From Diplonema papillatum (Eukaryota > Euglenozoa > Diplonemea > Diplonemida > Diplonemidae), in contig JAPJBO010000271.1 of assembly GCA_030068145.1 (NCBI GenBank), positions 124,001-188,000 of the forward strand: DNA of 64,000 nucleotides. Reading direction: 5' to 3'. Shown piece after piece: positions 20,496 through 30,977 of the stretch. A program made the translations under genes and the position numbers. The notes under the pieces were generated by a model, which had not been told where the DNA came from, made no database searches, and saw only the letters and a list, made by a program, of their open reading frames with translations. Each line of letters begins with the position of its first letter. Position 1 is the first letter of the stretch.

Positions 20496-22507
20496 AACCT
20501 CGGCTGCTAAATCTGTGGATCCGGGGCCCAAAGAATGCTGCATTGGTCCGACGCCGGAAAGCATATGCATCGGCGGGTTCCTGAGGATGTCATCAAAAAT
20601 TTTAGTAATCACTTATTGAGAATTATAGAGCTAGGGCTGCGGTGTCGCCAGTTCTATCAGCACTGAGCCAGTCCTCCTCCTCCTGATGAACGAAGGTGCC
20701 GTGAAAGACAGCAGCAGGCAATCAATGCAGTTCCAGGGAGTAGGGGTGGACTGGCCCAACCACAAGTTCTGCAGGAACTTCTGGGCCAAAGGAGGGAACA
20801 AGAAAATGAAGGGGAAAAAACCGGAAAGCTCGCTCCAGGGGAAGATCGCAACGTTCAACCGCAGCATGCAAAGCTTGAGTCGAAGTTAGCACAGTGCCTC
20901 AACCCCGTCCACTCTGCCCGGTGGTTGACGTTCTCTACGGGCTCGGGTTCAGCGCAAGCGCCAAGCCCAAGATACGCCACGCCGTGATGCTCAGAGCTTG
21001 AACTTCGTTGAAGTAGTTGAAGGAACGAAACATAAGAGACTGAGAAGGGATCATAACGCCGGAACACACTTGAATGGTTTTTTTTTCTTGCTTTTTTTTT
21101 CTGTTTTGGCGGTTTGTTTTGCTTTGTTGTTGTTTTTTTGGCGAAACCTTTCATACTGCGGCCGCAGCTTACTGAGCGGAAGCCGGGCGTGTTCTTCATG
21201 TACTTTCAAAAGGGAAGGTGCTGGAAGTCTCCAGAGTCTCCGGGGTGACCTGCTGCAATTGGAGAATTCGGAATGTGTGAAAGGAGGTTTCGATCGAGGG
21301 AACAAGGAAGAGGGAGGAATTGCCTGTGTTATTCTTCCAATTCCGAATCTTTAAGTTTCCGAATCGTCCCCTTCCAACCTTGCTTCTGAAGCAAGTGGAT
21401 TTCAAACACCCAGGACTTGTCGCTCAATACCTCTTGTCTCTCTTTAGGTCCTCACTCGACCCCCCTACCGACGCACCGAAGATACTCAAGCAAGTTGCTA
21501 GAAAAGAGTCGGTGAGTACCTTTGGGTTGCTGTTCGTGTGCGGTTTCGACATGATTCTTTGTTGAAAGAAAAGAGCATGTCCGGAGCTGGGAGTTTCAAC
21601 TGATCCACGATCGTGACAATGACAATCAGGCCTTCGTCGTATGGCTGGCCCTTTTTCATATTGTGTCACGCCGGGACAGGCGGCGATGCCCGTTTTGAAC
21701 ACGTGTACACCTCGCACACTGCACATTTCGTACCGACTTCTGCGTAACCATTTCGAGATGCGCATTTCTTAGATTAAAGCTTTCGGCAAAAGACCCCAGT
21801 TTCAGCACGTCGGCGTCGTGGCGGAGCTATGACCCGAATATAGACCTGCGTTTCTCTTGATGTGAACTTGAGGCAGGAACTGGAACACAGGCTGACATTC
21901 GCACACTGCGCGTGTCAGCCTTCTGAGGGAATTGGCACATCGGATGGTTCAATTGTGCTTGATTCCAATTCGGGCCAGCATCAGGTGGACCGCAGGTAGT
22001 GGATGTATCAAAATTTGCCGGCCTATCAGCCACTAGACAAGAACGCAGTAAAAGAAAGCCTCGCCTTTTTCAAATGCCTGTTCGACCGGATGAAAAGTGA
22101 CGTGATACCGTGGTAGACCAGAAAACAAGCGCTAGTTTGAGGTCAGAATGCAAAGAATCTGTGGCGATTGTCTGCCTTCGACACTCGGGTGACCCCATTG
22201 ACTAAAACAAAGGACAGTTCCATGGACTGGCTCAGATGCACGGGACCCACGCACAGGAGGATAGAAACACAAAAACAAAGGGAAACAATCCTGGGGTGTG
22301 AGGGGGGGCAGGGCTCTTGATAACCTTTTGACCAACAAATCCTCGGGACGGACGGACAAGGGATGTGGGTGTGGGGTGCAAGAAACACACACGACCCACT
22401 TGTTGTGGTGGTTCACCAGTTAAGCATACTAATGACTAGCGTTTGACATAACAAAGACAGAGCGTGAGCGCATTGCTAAGTGAAACCACTTGCTTGCCAT
22501 TTCCATG
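20496..22507. other. Gene-free stretch, about 2 kb
   Basis: T-rich runs near 21080-21140 and short chance ORFs only. No repeat, RNA gene or mobile element could be supported. Confidence 0.35.
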
Positions 22508-22700
22508 ACAAGGTAGGTCGGTATATGCTCAGCACCGCACTGTGTCCTATCTGCGCCGTGTTGGTCCTTTAAGCCACGGACACACCAGGCGCATGATGAT
22601 CTGCACGGAACCTGGGTCTCCAGAAGGACAGCGGTGCTGAACCTGGTTTGCCAGGTGGCTGTTCGTAGGTCGCCGCCAGCCGGACCATCCCGCGTGCACT
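22508..22700 (+). repeat. Dispersed repeat, about 190 bp, copy 2
   Basis: Partner of 17160-17345 (see shared blocks there), same orientation, moderately diverged. Confidence 0.65.
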
Positions 22701-23149
22701 GGCGAAATCCGCTAGAGAAAGGGGGGGTCTGATCCAGCCACACGGAGCGCGCGGCGGTCATGTTTCTGGGGTCGTCTGGAGGCCCTGTGGAGACGTGTCG
22801 CGGTCATGACGGGGGGAAAATCTTAGTTTCGTTTTCAGGCGCTACTTGCCTCGGGGGGGTGGGGGGGGTGGGTTTTGGTCGAATTAGGCAGCTGATTGCA
22901 GAACCGGTTTGCAGGGCCCGGACGGACACAGGCAATATAATTCACAATATAATTCACCAACGCCCGGGAAGAACGGCGGCGAGAGACTACATGGATCAGC
23001 GACCAGCAAGCTCGGTCGCGACAGATCGGCGTGTCAACCCCGCAAAATGACAGGAAAAGAAGAAGAATGTTTTGCCAAGTTAATCGGTTCGAGTCACGGA
23101 TGGGACTGCTAGCCCGACGCCGAATGACGCCAGCCTGGCCTCCATTTGA

Positions 23150-23310
23150 CGAAACCTGACTGTAGTCTGACATTTGGCCCAACTTTACGTTGCTCTGACG
23201 GTAGTTTTATGCTAGATAGTCTGATCATTGACGTTGCTCTGACGGTAGCCTGATCATTGACGTTGATCTGACCAGAGTCTGATCAACGTTGCCTGACTTT
23301 AAGCTCGACC
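23150..23310 (+). repeat. Degenerate TCTGA-based minisatellite
   Basis: Repeated GTCTGA/CTCTGACGGTAG/CTGATCATTGACGTTG words, for example GACGTTGCTCTGACGGTAGC, in at least four imperfect units of about 30-40 bp. Confidence 0.55.
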
Positions 23311-23419
23311 GTAGCCTGAGTCTTCATGCAACGACAGCAAGTGGCAGCCTGGCCCACCTGGAGGCCTGCGGTGATTGGTTTCCTCAGGCAGGAACTCGTT
23401 ATCGGCGGTGCAGCTCCTC

Positions 23420-23476
23420 TCCTTTTAGAGCGAAAGTTCGCTTGAGATTTCGGGATTTTAAGGTCTCCGGGTGACT
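23420..23476 (+). repeat. Dispersed repeat (AAAGTTCGCTTGA family), copy 1
   Basis: TTTTAGAGCGAAAGTTCGCT followed by TTTAAGGTCTCCGGGTGAC. Related copies are at 33037-33090 and 36797-36860. Confidence 0.6.
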
Positions 23477-24420
23477 GTTGTCAAATGGGTTCATCTGAAG
23501 CGAAACCAAGTAATATCTTTTTCGGTTTCTTGATCGGAATACGGCGAATGAACGCGGATATTTCGGCATCTTTTTAGAGTGAACTGTTGTTGGCGCAGTT
23601 CCACGTCGGCACGCTTTGATCGAAGGCAAAGGAGGTAGGGATGCAGGATGCACCATTTGCAGAAGCGAACGGTGTTCACTTTTCATTGGGGGTGCCTCCA
23701 TTCTGAACCCAGCCCCATCCTGAAGCGAGAAACACGCGAAAAGCATCTAGCAGGGCTTGGGGGCTTGTCTCTTTGATAGCTTGAACCGGTGCCTCTCGTC
23801 TCGCCATTTTGTTACGGTTGCGACATGCTTGCCGGGCGCTAGCGCCCAGCATTGTGCAGTGCGTGTCACCGTTGGGTGGTCTTTTGGAAGTGAATGTCAC
23901 TTTCTTCGCATTCTGCGGCCACTATTCGAGCCTAAACGAGCATCCGACCACTTTTTTCTGGACTTTTTCGGAGCATGTTGGGGCCACCTGCGGGGTTGGT
24001 TCCCAGTTTTGGTTTTCTGATGACCCGCATTTTGGGTTGACGAGGGGCTTCGGACACTGAAACAAGCTGACCCTGGAAGAGGTGGCAGACAGCGCTGGCT
24101 GTCGCCACCTAGAGAGCTGTGTCGATCGAGGTTTGCTTTTTTGCTTGGGTTGCTAATCGGACTCCATCCTTGAGTCAAGTTCGGGCCGGCGGCTCGATAT
24201 ATTACTGCAGAAGCCACTCGGGGCCATTTGTATCGGCACATCGTTGTCCGCTCGGAACACGGTTTGTGCGTTGTATATTTTTTAGAGTTAAAGTTTTTGT
24301 CTGTCTATTTCCCATCCGGACGGATCCAGCAGCCGCCCGAGCAGCGCAAAGAAACTAAAGCAGGACACGAAGGGATGGGTTGAGCTTGGGGGGGTGAAAT
24401 CTTAGTTTAGCACGCAACGG

Positions 24421-24546
24421 GTGGGGGAGTTAAACTGTGCCACTTTGCAGGTGTGGCACACCCGCAAATCCAGTGTGAAATCCGGTAACTTGTTTTTGCG
24501 GGTGCAAACACATCCGACATTTTGACCGCACAGTTAACTCCCCCAC
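24421..24546. mobile_element. Short terminal-inverted-repeat element, about 126 bp
   Basis: The left end GTGGGGGAGTTAAACTGTGC (24421-24440) is the reverse complement of the right end GCACAGTTAACTCCCCCAC (24528-24546) with one 1-nt indel. The interior also folds (CGGGTG/CACCCG-type words). No coding capacity; MITE-like. Confidence 0.7.
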
Positions 24547-24574
24547 CTGGTGCTGGAGTACACCGTGTATCTGC

Positions 24575-25014
24575 ACGGTGAGGTCCAGCCTCGGAAGCTG
24601 GAGGTAAAGAGGGTGCCGAGTCGCACCCGAAAAGTTAGGCCATGCTTTCACACCGAGGATCGGTACTGAAGATCGTGTATCGAGCAAGCTTTTACCCTTA
24701 TGCTCTACGCGAGATTTCTGTTCCCGCTGAGCTTGCCTTAGGACACCTGCGTTAATGTGTAACAGATGTGCCGCCCCAGCCAAACTCCCCACCTGACTGG
24801 TGTCTCCAAACGAGGATTCGCGAGCCGAAGCCCGGTTGTCGCTGGAAACGGATAAGCTACGGATCCGAAGACCCTAACCCCACAAGGGAGCAGCTGCCGT
24901 CTTCAGGCTACAACCGAAAAAAAACGCGTGGAAAAACCACACCCGAAAGGCGCGCTTTTCGAACTCCCAGCTTTAACTCCGCTTCTGAGGCTGGACTCCA
25001 CCGTGTGGGCGGGG
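24575..25014. mobile_element. Foldback/MITE-like element, expanded copy
   Basis: Left end CGGTGAGGTCCAGCCTCGGA with AGCTGGAG, right end TTCTGAGGCTGGACTCCACC in inverse orientation. Both carry the internal CACACCCGAAA or CGCACCCGAAAAG word. It is longer than the 37340-37516 copy, so it either contains an insertion or is two partial copies. Confidence 0.5.
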
Positions 25015-25584
25015 TCCTGCCTCCCATGTCCGCGTCACGTCGAAGAGAGGGGGGGGGGAGGGGGCGAGGTGAGGGAAGAAGTGGGGGGGCAGGTAGGATC
25101 GCTGTATCGCCATCGCGGCCATTTGGGCCGCGAGATATATCTCGCAAGCGACAATGTTTATCTCACGTTCCGAGCTGCAGCGGGGGAAGCCGAAGGGTGC
25201 CTCTCCGCCTCGCCCGCAACGATGCCATTGTCACCGAAAAGGACAACAAGAGCTCGCTCGCCGACCGTGACTGAACACGAAGTGTTGGCTGGCAGGTAGA
25301 ACAGCGTCATCCCTGCGCTAGCTTTTCTTTTCAGAAGATCGTGAAACTGCTAACAATTGGGGGGGGGGGTTTCCCCGAATTTCTCGCTTCCGTTTCGACA
25401 AAACTTTGCCGACATGTCTTCACCGTTTCTGTCACGCCGGAGGCGGGTAGAGTATCTAGACGCATTGATCACCGCAATGTTTTTTTTCTGAGGATTTCAA
25501 GCCGGCCCCAAAGAACTGCCGCGGCGGCGAGCTTCTCATTTCTCCAGTATTGAATGTTTGGTTGGACTTCAGATTCGAAGTAAG

Positions 25585-25868
25585 AAATACTCGACGTAGC
25601 TGCTTTGACTCCGAATGGGAGGGAGGAATTTTGAGGTAGAGAATACAAACACAATCTGATTTGTTCTTCACTTACACCACCGTGTGTTGCTTTTTCACTC
25701 AGGACCTTTACCTGTTGTGTTTGTGTGTTTTGTCGTGTTGGGGTAGACCCACATGACCTCACGTCCGTTCAACACGTGGTTCGGTAGTTACAGCACTTGG
25801 GATCCCTTCGGTTCTTTGTCTGGCAGCTATTGTCGAGCATTTCCTTCCAAGCTTGCGCTTATGTAAAA
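25585..25868 (+). mobile_element. SINE-A copy
   Basis: AAATACTCGACGTAGCTGCT start and GCGCTTATGTAAAAGAAG end, with all internal family blocks. Immediately followed by the 34-bp satellite array. Confidence 0.8.
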
Positions 25869-25930
25869 GAAGAACGGGGATGGGGGGTGGCTTCGGGAGG
25901 GAGCCAACTTTTTGGACGATGAAAGGACAG

Positions 25931-26738
25931 CGGACAGAGCCAGTCCGGGCCTCGACTGTGACGACGGACAGAGCTAGTCCGGGCCTCGACTGTGACAACG
26001 GACAGAGCTAGTCCGGGCCTCGACTGTGACGACGGACAGAGCTAGTCCGGGTCTCGACTGTGACACCGGACAGAGCTAGTCCGGGCCTCGACTGTGACGA
26101 CGGACAGAGCTAGTCCGGGTCTCGACTGTGACGACGGACAGAGCTAGTCCGGGCCTCGACTGTGACGACGGACAGAGCTAGTCCGGGCCTCGACTGTGAC
26201 GACGGACAGAGCTAGTCCGGGCCTCGACTGTGACGACGGACAGAGCTAGTCCGGGCCTCGACTGAGCTAGTCCGGGTCTCGACTGTGACACCGGACAGAG
26301 CTAGTCCGGGCCTCGACTGTGACGACGGACAGAGCTAGTCCGGGTCTCGACTGTGACGACGGACAGAGCTAGTCCGGGTCTCGACTGTGACGACGGACAG
26401 AGCTAGTCCGGGCCTCGACTGTGACGACGGACAGAGCTAGTCCGGGCCTCGACTGTGACGACGGACAGAGCTAGTCCGGGTCTCGACTGTGACGACGGAC
26501 AGAGCTAGTCCGGGCCTCGACTGTGACGACGGACAGAGCTAGTCCGGGTCTCGACTGTGACGACGGACAGAGCTAGTCCGGGCCTCGACTGTGACGACGG
26601 ACAGAGCTAGTCCGGGTCTCGACTGTGACTGTGACGACGGACAGAGCTAGTCCGGGTCTCGACTGTGACGACGGACAGAGCTAGTCCGGGTCTCGACTGT
26701 GACGACGGACAGAGCTAGTCCGGGCCTCGACTGTGACG
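25931..26738 (+). repeat. 34-bp satellite array, about 23 units
   Basis: The unit contains CGGACAGAGCTAGTCCGGGC then CTCGACTGTGACGA; the measured step is 34 bp (25931 to 25965). Units differ mainly by C/T in GGGCCTC/GGGTCTC and by GACGAC/GACACC. One unit is truncated near 26264, and one has a GACTGT duplication near 26625. Each unit contains a CGGAC...GTCCG inverted repeat able to form a 5-bp hairpin. No ORF; no spacers, so not CRISPR. Confidence 0.95.
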
Positions 26739-27802
26739 AAAGTCTGTCGTGATGCGAGACCTACAGAATGAAATGGGGGGTGAGCGGAACATTTCCGGAG
26801 TTGAAGGCGTGCACTGATAAACGAAAGCAACCGGTGCATCCTCAGGATACAACCCTACCTCTTGGAGACGGGCTGAGCACTTCGTTTAACTTTCCGCGTG
26901 CGCAACCGTGTTCGGGCAATGTTCCCCTTCGGTGCACCCTGAACTAATCAGAATAAAAACGAAGACTGAGTAGTTTTGTTTTGTTGGTTTCACGACAACT
27001 TACACTACTGTTACCGGTTAGAGTCCAGAGCCGCCCACGGCAATGCTTGGGTACGAACCACGACTGGTAGAGGAGAGCTGCACTTTGTCACAGTTAAAGT
27101 AAGCTGGTCCATCCGCCTCCCCGGAGCTGCGTAGAATTGCCCGGTGCTGCCTTTGCGGGAACTCAGCCGCGTGACTACTGCAGCCTGTCGCCACAAATCT
27201 ATTTGCACTCTTTTCACGGTATAACACGGTCTGTGGAGAGTCCGTAGAGTAACTTTATGCGGAACTCTGACACCAGAGTGCAAAGAACTGCGTGGTTTAG
27301 TTTTACTGCTTGTTCGTTGTCGCACAGCATAATGTTCTGAGGTAACATTTTTGATACGGGCGACAGTCTGCATTTTTGTTAATTTAACCGTGAAAGACAG
27401 CGGCAGGCAATGTAGCTTCAGAGATGCGGTGAGCCGGCATATACTCTATGACGTCCCCGTCGCTTGGCATCGTCAAGATCAAGTACGTGCGGGGCAAAGC
27501 AGGACTACTAGGGCGCGCTCAGCAGCTGAAACGGCGCGCACTATTGGCAGCCAAGGGATGCCGCGACACCTGTTTACTTGCTTAGAACACGTAGTTTTCC
27601 CACGGCAGGGGGCCATCCTCGGTCCGATAGGCTCCTCCGGAAGGAACGTCGTCCCACTTCCCTAGCCGGGCACGCGTTCTTTTTTTTGGTCGTGCGCACC
27701 CAGTGGACCTCACCTGTTTTCACTGGGTTTTGGTGAGGTTGCGCGCACAGTGCGCCGTCCGACTATTGTTTTTCAGTACCAACAACGCATTTTGTTAACC
27801 CG
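26739..27802. other. Gene-free stretch
   Basis: About 1 kb with only chance ORFs. Near 27690-27735 there is an imperfect inverted arrangement (GTGCGCAC, CTCACC...GGTGAG, GCGCGCAC). Confidence 0.35.
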
Positions 27803-28017
27803 AAAATACTCGAGCGACTGCATTTCGAAGGAGGCTAGAGGGGGAGAAAACAATACAACTACAAAGTGGGTCTTTTTGTTGAACGCTTACGCCCGCCACG
27901 AAACCCAGATTTACCTGTGTTTCGTGTGGGCTACAGCACATTTACCTCCGTTGATCTATCGCGACTGGCTGTCTCCTCAAGCATTTCCTACAAAGCGGGT
28001 GCTTATACAAAAAAAAG
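27803..28017 (+). mobile_element. SINE-B, full length with poly(A) tail
   Basis: AAAATACTCGAGCGACTGC start, TACAAAGTGGGTCTTTTTGT, GTTGAACGCTTACGCCCGCC, and GCATTTCCTACAAAGCGGGT-GCTTATAC followed by A8. Confidence 0.8.
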
Positions 28018-28610
28018 GGAGAGTGACGGGGGCCTTCGCTGCGGATGACACGCATCACACCTCAGCATACTTTTGTTGTGTGCGCACGTGTGCAGGTCCT
28101 GTTCGAAGCTAGTTACACCAACACGATGCGCTGCCAACCGTCTCTTTTTCAATACTGACAAACACGTTTGCTACCATAAAAAAAGGCCGTATGCGGGACC
28201 GTATCTTCGGGTTCCCCGGATCCAGTCGCAGCCTTCAGATTAGCGTCGCGAAGCGCGGCAGTGGCGCGGTGGTTTCCCAGGCGCGTGGAAGCTTACCGAG
28301 CCCGTCGATGCGCGGGTCACGCCAAGATGTCGACCGAGTGGTCGGAGCCATCCGGGCCCCCTTGCCGTTCGAGTGCGGCCAGTGCGTGCCTGTTTAACGA
28401 CAGCCGCTGGGACCTCGTCACGATGCAGCCGTCGTCGTCTGGGAGAGCGAGTATGACCGCTTGCTGTGTGTTCGTTTCGGGGGGAATAGGCTGCTTAGTT
28501 CACAGAACGCGTGGTGCTTGCACCACTGCAGGGGGGGTATAGTTTGTGGTGTACACGCGAAGAACAACAAACACTTTTGCCTTATCATGTATCGTCCGTT
28601 GCTGCGGTTA
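28018..28610. other. 3' flank of the second type I membrane protein gene
   Basis: Presumed 3' UTR and intergenic DNA. Holds the conserved downstream motif at 28402-28457. No ORF of interest. Confidence 0.4.
28402..28457 (+). repeat. Downstream motif, third copy (3' flank)
   Basis: GGGACCTCGTCACGATGCAG, GTCGTCTGGGAGAGCGAG and TATGACCG align with the two copies at 17655-17830. In both loci the motif lies downstream of a paralogue, which suggests a shared 3' UTR element. Confidence 0.55.
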
Positions 28611-30161
28611 TTAGTGCAACAGCCTCAACTCCCTCGACTTTTGCCCGGGAGAATGCACGTCAGCAATATGGGTGCATACTGTGGGCTTCTGCTTCGGGCA
28701 GGGAGACGTCGCGAAAGAGGACAGGGACTGCGCCTCGTGCTCATGCTTGTCGCTGGCGGGATCGGACACGCAGCCGTGCGTGTCGTTCATCTCGCGGTAG
28801 AGCTTGTCGCTTTCCTCGGGTTCCTCCGTCGGGATGACGAGGGGCGGCACCTTCCTGCACGACGGCTGCGCGACGAGGACGGCGATGAGGCCGACGCCGC
28901 AGATGATGAGGCCGAACATGGCGACCAGCATCGGCGCCTTGGTCCCGTTCCCGATCGGCCACAGCTTCGCCTGCTTCTCCTCCTCGGCCGCCTGCGCGGC
29001 CTGCTCCTCCGGCGACGGAGGCACCGCCGTCTCGTCCGCGATGGTACCCTGGTTCCCCGGGTTTTCGAACGGACTCTCGACCCACACCACCGGCGCCCTC
29101 GTCGGCGCATACGTAGGCCCGATCGTCGGCGGCGCCTCTGTAGGAGGCGCGAGTGTATCAGGTGCGCGTGTCGGCGGGACGCCCGTCGCCGGGGCCGTCG
29201 TCGGCGCCCAAGTGGTCCCCGGCGGCATGTACAGCATGGGTCCCACGTCCGTCGCGTACAGATCGAGGAGAAGCTCCTTGTCCGTCCCGTTTCCGTTGAA
29301 GGTGGCGAGGTATATCTTCGTGTCGTCCGAGTACGCCACGACGGTTTCCGACACGAGAACGACGGCGGCCTGCCGGTTGCCGTCGGGGAACCCGGTCGAC
29401 TGGTACGTGTCGTAGGCCGGGAGGGGGATCGGCAGCAGCTCCAAAGGCGAGCTGTCGGTGACGTCGACTCTGTACAGGAGGGATCCGGTTTTTTCGGTGA
29501 TCATCGGCACGAGCAGGATGTCCTTCCACGAAGTCGGCACGCCGATGGGCCGCGAAGTGGTCCACGCGTACTCGACGTGGTCGATGGATATGTAGCTGGA
29601 CCCCGCCTGGTACGCGATGTGGCCGAGCTGGTTGGTTTCGTACGACAGGTACACAATGCCCTGGTGAACGACAAGCCCGCCGCCGTAGTCCTGCTCCGCT
29701 TTGAGGGAGAACTGCTCCTTGCCGGTCAGCTCGCCCTTGTCCATGTCGACGATGAGGACCCTCCACCCGACGTCGCGGAATTCGGAGTAGAAGCACGTGC
29801 CGGTACCCGTGCACGTGATGCCTGTCTTCAGGTACTGCCGGTTTGCCGAGCTACTCGCAGTGAGGTCTACGACCGTCGGGTCCGCAACGGACATATCTGC
29901 GTAGTACAACCTGCGGTCGTCGCAGGCCCACAGGAAGCTCCTCGTCTGCTCGTCGTACCCGATGCCCCGCCCCGTGCACTCCACGTCGAACTTCAAAAGC
30001 CGCTTCGGGGTGCTCGCTGTGAACTGCACCTCGTAGATGCCCTTCCGCGTCACGTACACGAGACGCCCCTCCGACGCCAACGTCACCACGCTGCTGCTGC
30101 CGCCCGGGAACATCGTGAACAACAGCAACACCACCGCCACGAGACTCCCGCTGGGACTCAT
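28611..30161 (-). CDS. Type I membrane protein, propeller-like ectodomain, paralogue 2
   Basis: 516 aa from the ATG at 30161; the longer frame upstream starts only with GTG. The signal peptide region is MSPSGSLVAVVLLLFTMFPG. The ectodomain matches paralogue 1 at 17928-19487 throughout (VTLASEGRLVYV, FLWACDDRRLYYADMSV, YLKTGITCTGTGTC, YSEFRDVGWRV). A Pro/Thr stalk (APPTEAPPTIGPT), SPFENPGNQGTIADET, one membrane helix (MLVAMFGLIICGVGLIAVLV) and a tail with SDKLYREMNDTH follow. Tail and juxtamembrane motif are better conserved than the stalk, which points to an intracellular partner. A good trans-splice acceptor lies just upstream (30179-30200). Confidence 0.85.
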   Translation of the reverse strand: MSPSGSLVAVVLLLFTMFPGGSSSVVTLASEGRLVYVTRKGIYEVQFTASTPKRLLKFDVECTGRGIGYDEQTRSFLWACDDRRLYYADMSVADPTVVDLTASSSANRQYLKTGITCTGTGTCFYSEFRDVGWRVLIVDMDKGELTGKEQFSLKAEQDYGGGLVVHQGIVYLSYETNQLGHIAYQAGSSYISIDHVEYAWTTSRPIGVPTSWKDILLVPMITEKTGSLLYRVDVTDSSPLELLPIPLPAYDTYQSTGFPDGNRQAAVVLVSETVVAYSDDTKIYLATFNGNGTDKELLLDLYATDVGPMLYMPPGTTWAPTTAPATGVPPTRAPDTLAPPTEAPPTIGPTYAPTRAPVVWVESPFENPGNQGTIADETAVPPSPEEQAAQAAEEEKQAKLWPIGNGTKAPMLVAMFGLIICGVGLIAVLVAQPSCRKVPPLVIPTEEPEESDKLYREMNDTHGCVSDPASDKHEHEAQSLSSFATSPCPKQKPTVCTHIADVHSPGQKSRELRLLH

Positions 30162-30178
30162 CCCGCTCCCTTCCACAA

Positions 30179-30200
30179 GGCTTGGGCGGGGGGGTGGAGA
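30179..30200 (-). promoter_or_regulatory. Putative spliced-leader acceptor
   Basis: On the minus strand a pyrimidine tract TCTCCACCCCCCCGCCC is followed by AAG, then an 18-nt leader to the ATG at 30161. This is the layout expected of a trans-splice acceptor. Inferred only. Confidence 0.45.
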
Positions 30201-30201
30201 C

Positions 30202-30851
30202 ACACAGGAAGAATCGGGGTTATTTCGTGTTGTCCAACGGCGAAAACGTCGGCCCGCGCTGTCTTTCGACGTTTTTGATGGATTTATCTGTTTATTTTAT
30301 GAGCTGAAGGATATCTTCGGGCCACTTGGCTTCTTTTTTTCTTTTTGTGTGTGAAACAAAACGGGGAGGCGCCTCCTTCCGTCAGAAAAAGAAGAAAATA
30401 TATATGTGCTGCGATGAAGGACGCAGGGAGCTTGCCACTCCGCTGCGGGAGGGGGGTCCTACGAACGGCGCTCCGAAGGAATTGGCCTGGTCCCCTTGCG
30501 GCTGAGTGTGCTTTTTATTCCTCTATTTCTGGCGATTTGTACCCGTGCGCGAGCGTGTGTGCTCGAGTCAATGCTCGAGTATGGTCTCGGGCGGGAGATG
30601 TCTGGTCTCTTTTGCCTCGTCGACACCTTTCGAACGCCAGGTGGTGTTGTGGTGTGTGTGTGTGTGTGTGTGTGTGGGTGTGTGTTATAAAATCGCCGAC
30701 GTTCAGTTGAAGTAGCGTGCACTTCACCGGCGGTGTGCCTTGCTCGACTTGTATTCCTTTTTTTTTTTTCTGTGTTTCTTTCTCCTGTATAGTTTCGGGT
30801 GTTGAATCTTGTTCGGCAAGGTAAGTCAGCGCCGCATTCTTTCGGGTGAGT
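30202..30851. other. Upstream region of paralogue 2
   Basis: Nothing coding. Contains a (GT)n run at 30650-30684 and T-rich runs near 30758-30785. Confidence 0.4.
30650..30684 (+). repeat. (GT)n microsatellite
   Basis: About 35 bp of GT dinucleotides with one GGG interruption. Confidence 0.9.
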
Positions 30852-30977
30852 GCGCCGAGAATTCGATGAAGGTAATTCCTTGTTCTCACGCTGCAAAGCC
30901 GTTCTCCTTGCGTCTCTACAAGCAAGGAATTATCATCGAATCCTCGGCGCAGAGACGCAAGGAAACGGCTTGCAGCG
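30852..30977. repeat. Interlocked double inverted repeat (X-Y-X'-Y')
   Basis: X at 30852-30882 (GCGCCGAGAATTCGATGA... CCTTG) is the reverse complement of X' at 30923-30950, with one mismatch and a 3-nt bulge. Y at 30889-30917 (CGCTGCAAAGCCG...TCTCT) is the reverse complement of Y' at 30951-30977 with two 1-nt bulges. The pairs cross rather than nest, so single-stranded DNA or RNA could form two competing long stems or a pseudoknot-like fold. Confidence 0.85.

Larger units (their letters stand above)
22701..24420. other. Gene-free stretch with small repeats
   Basis: Contains a degenerate minisatellite at 23150-23310 and a dispersed repeat at 23420-23476. No supported gene. Confidence 0.4.

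Noticed and set aside
25931..26738. Possible CRISPR array (regular short repeats with hairpins)
   Set aside because: The 34-bp units are directly abutting with no spacers, the context is eukaryotic and no cas-like gene is present. It is a satellite.
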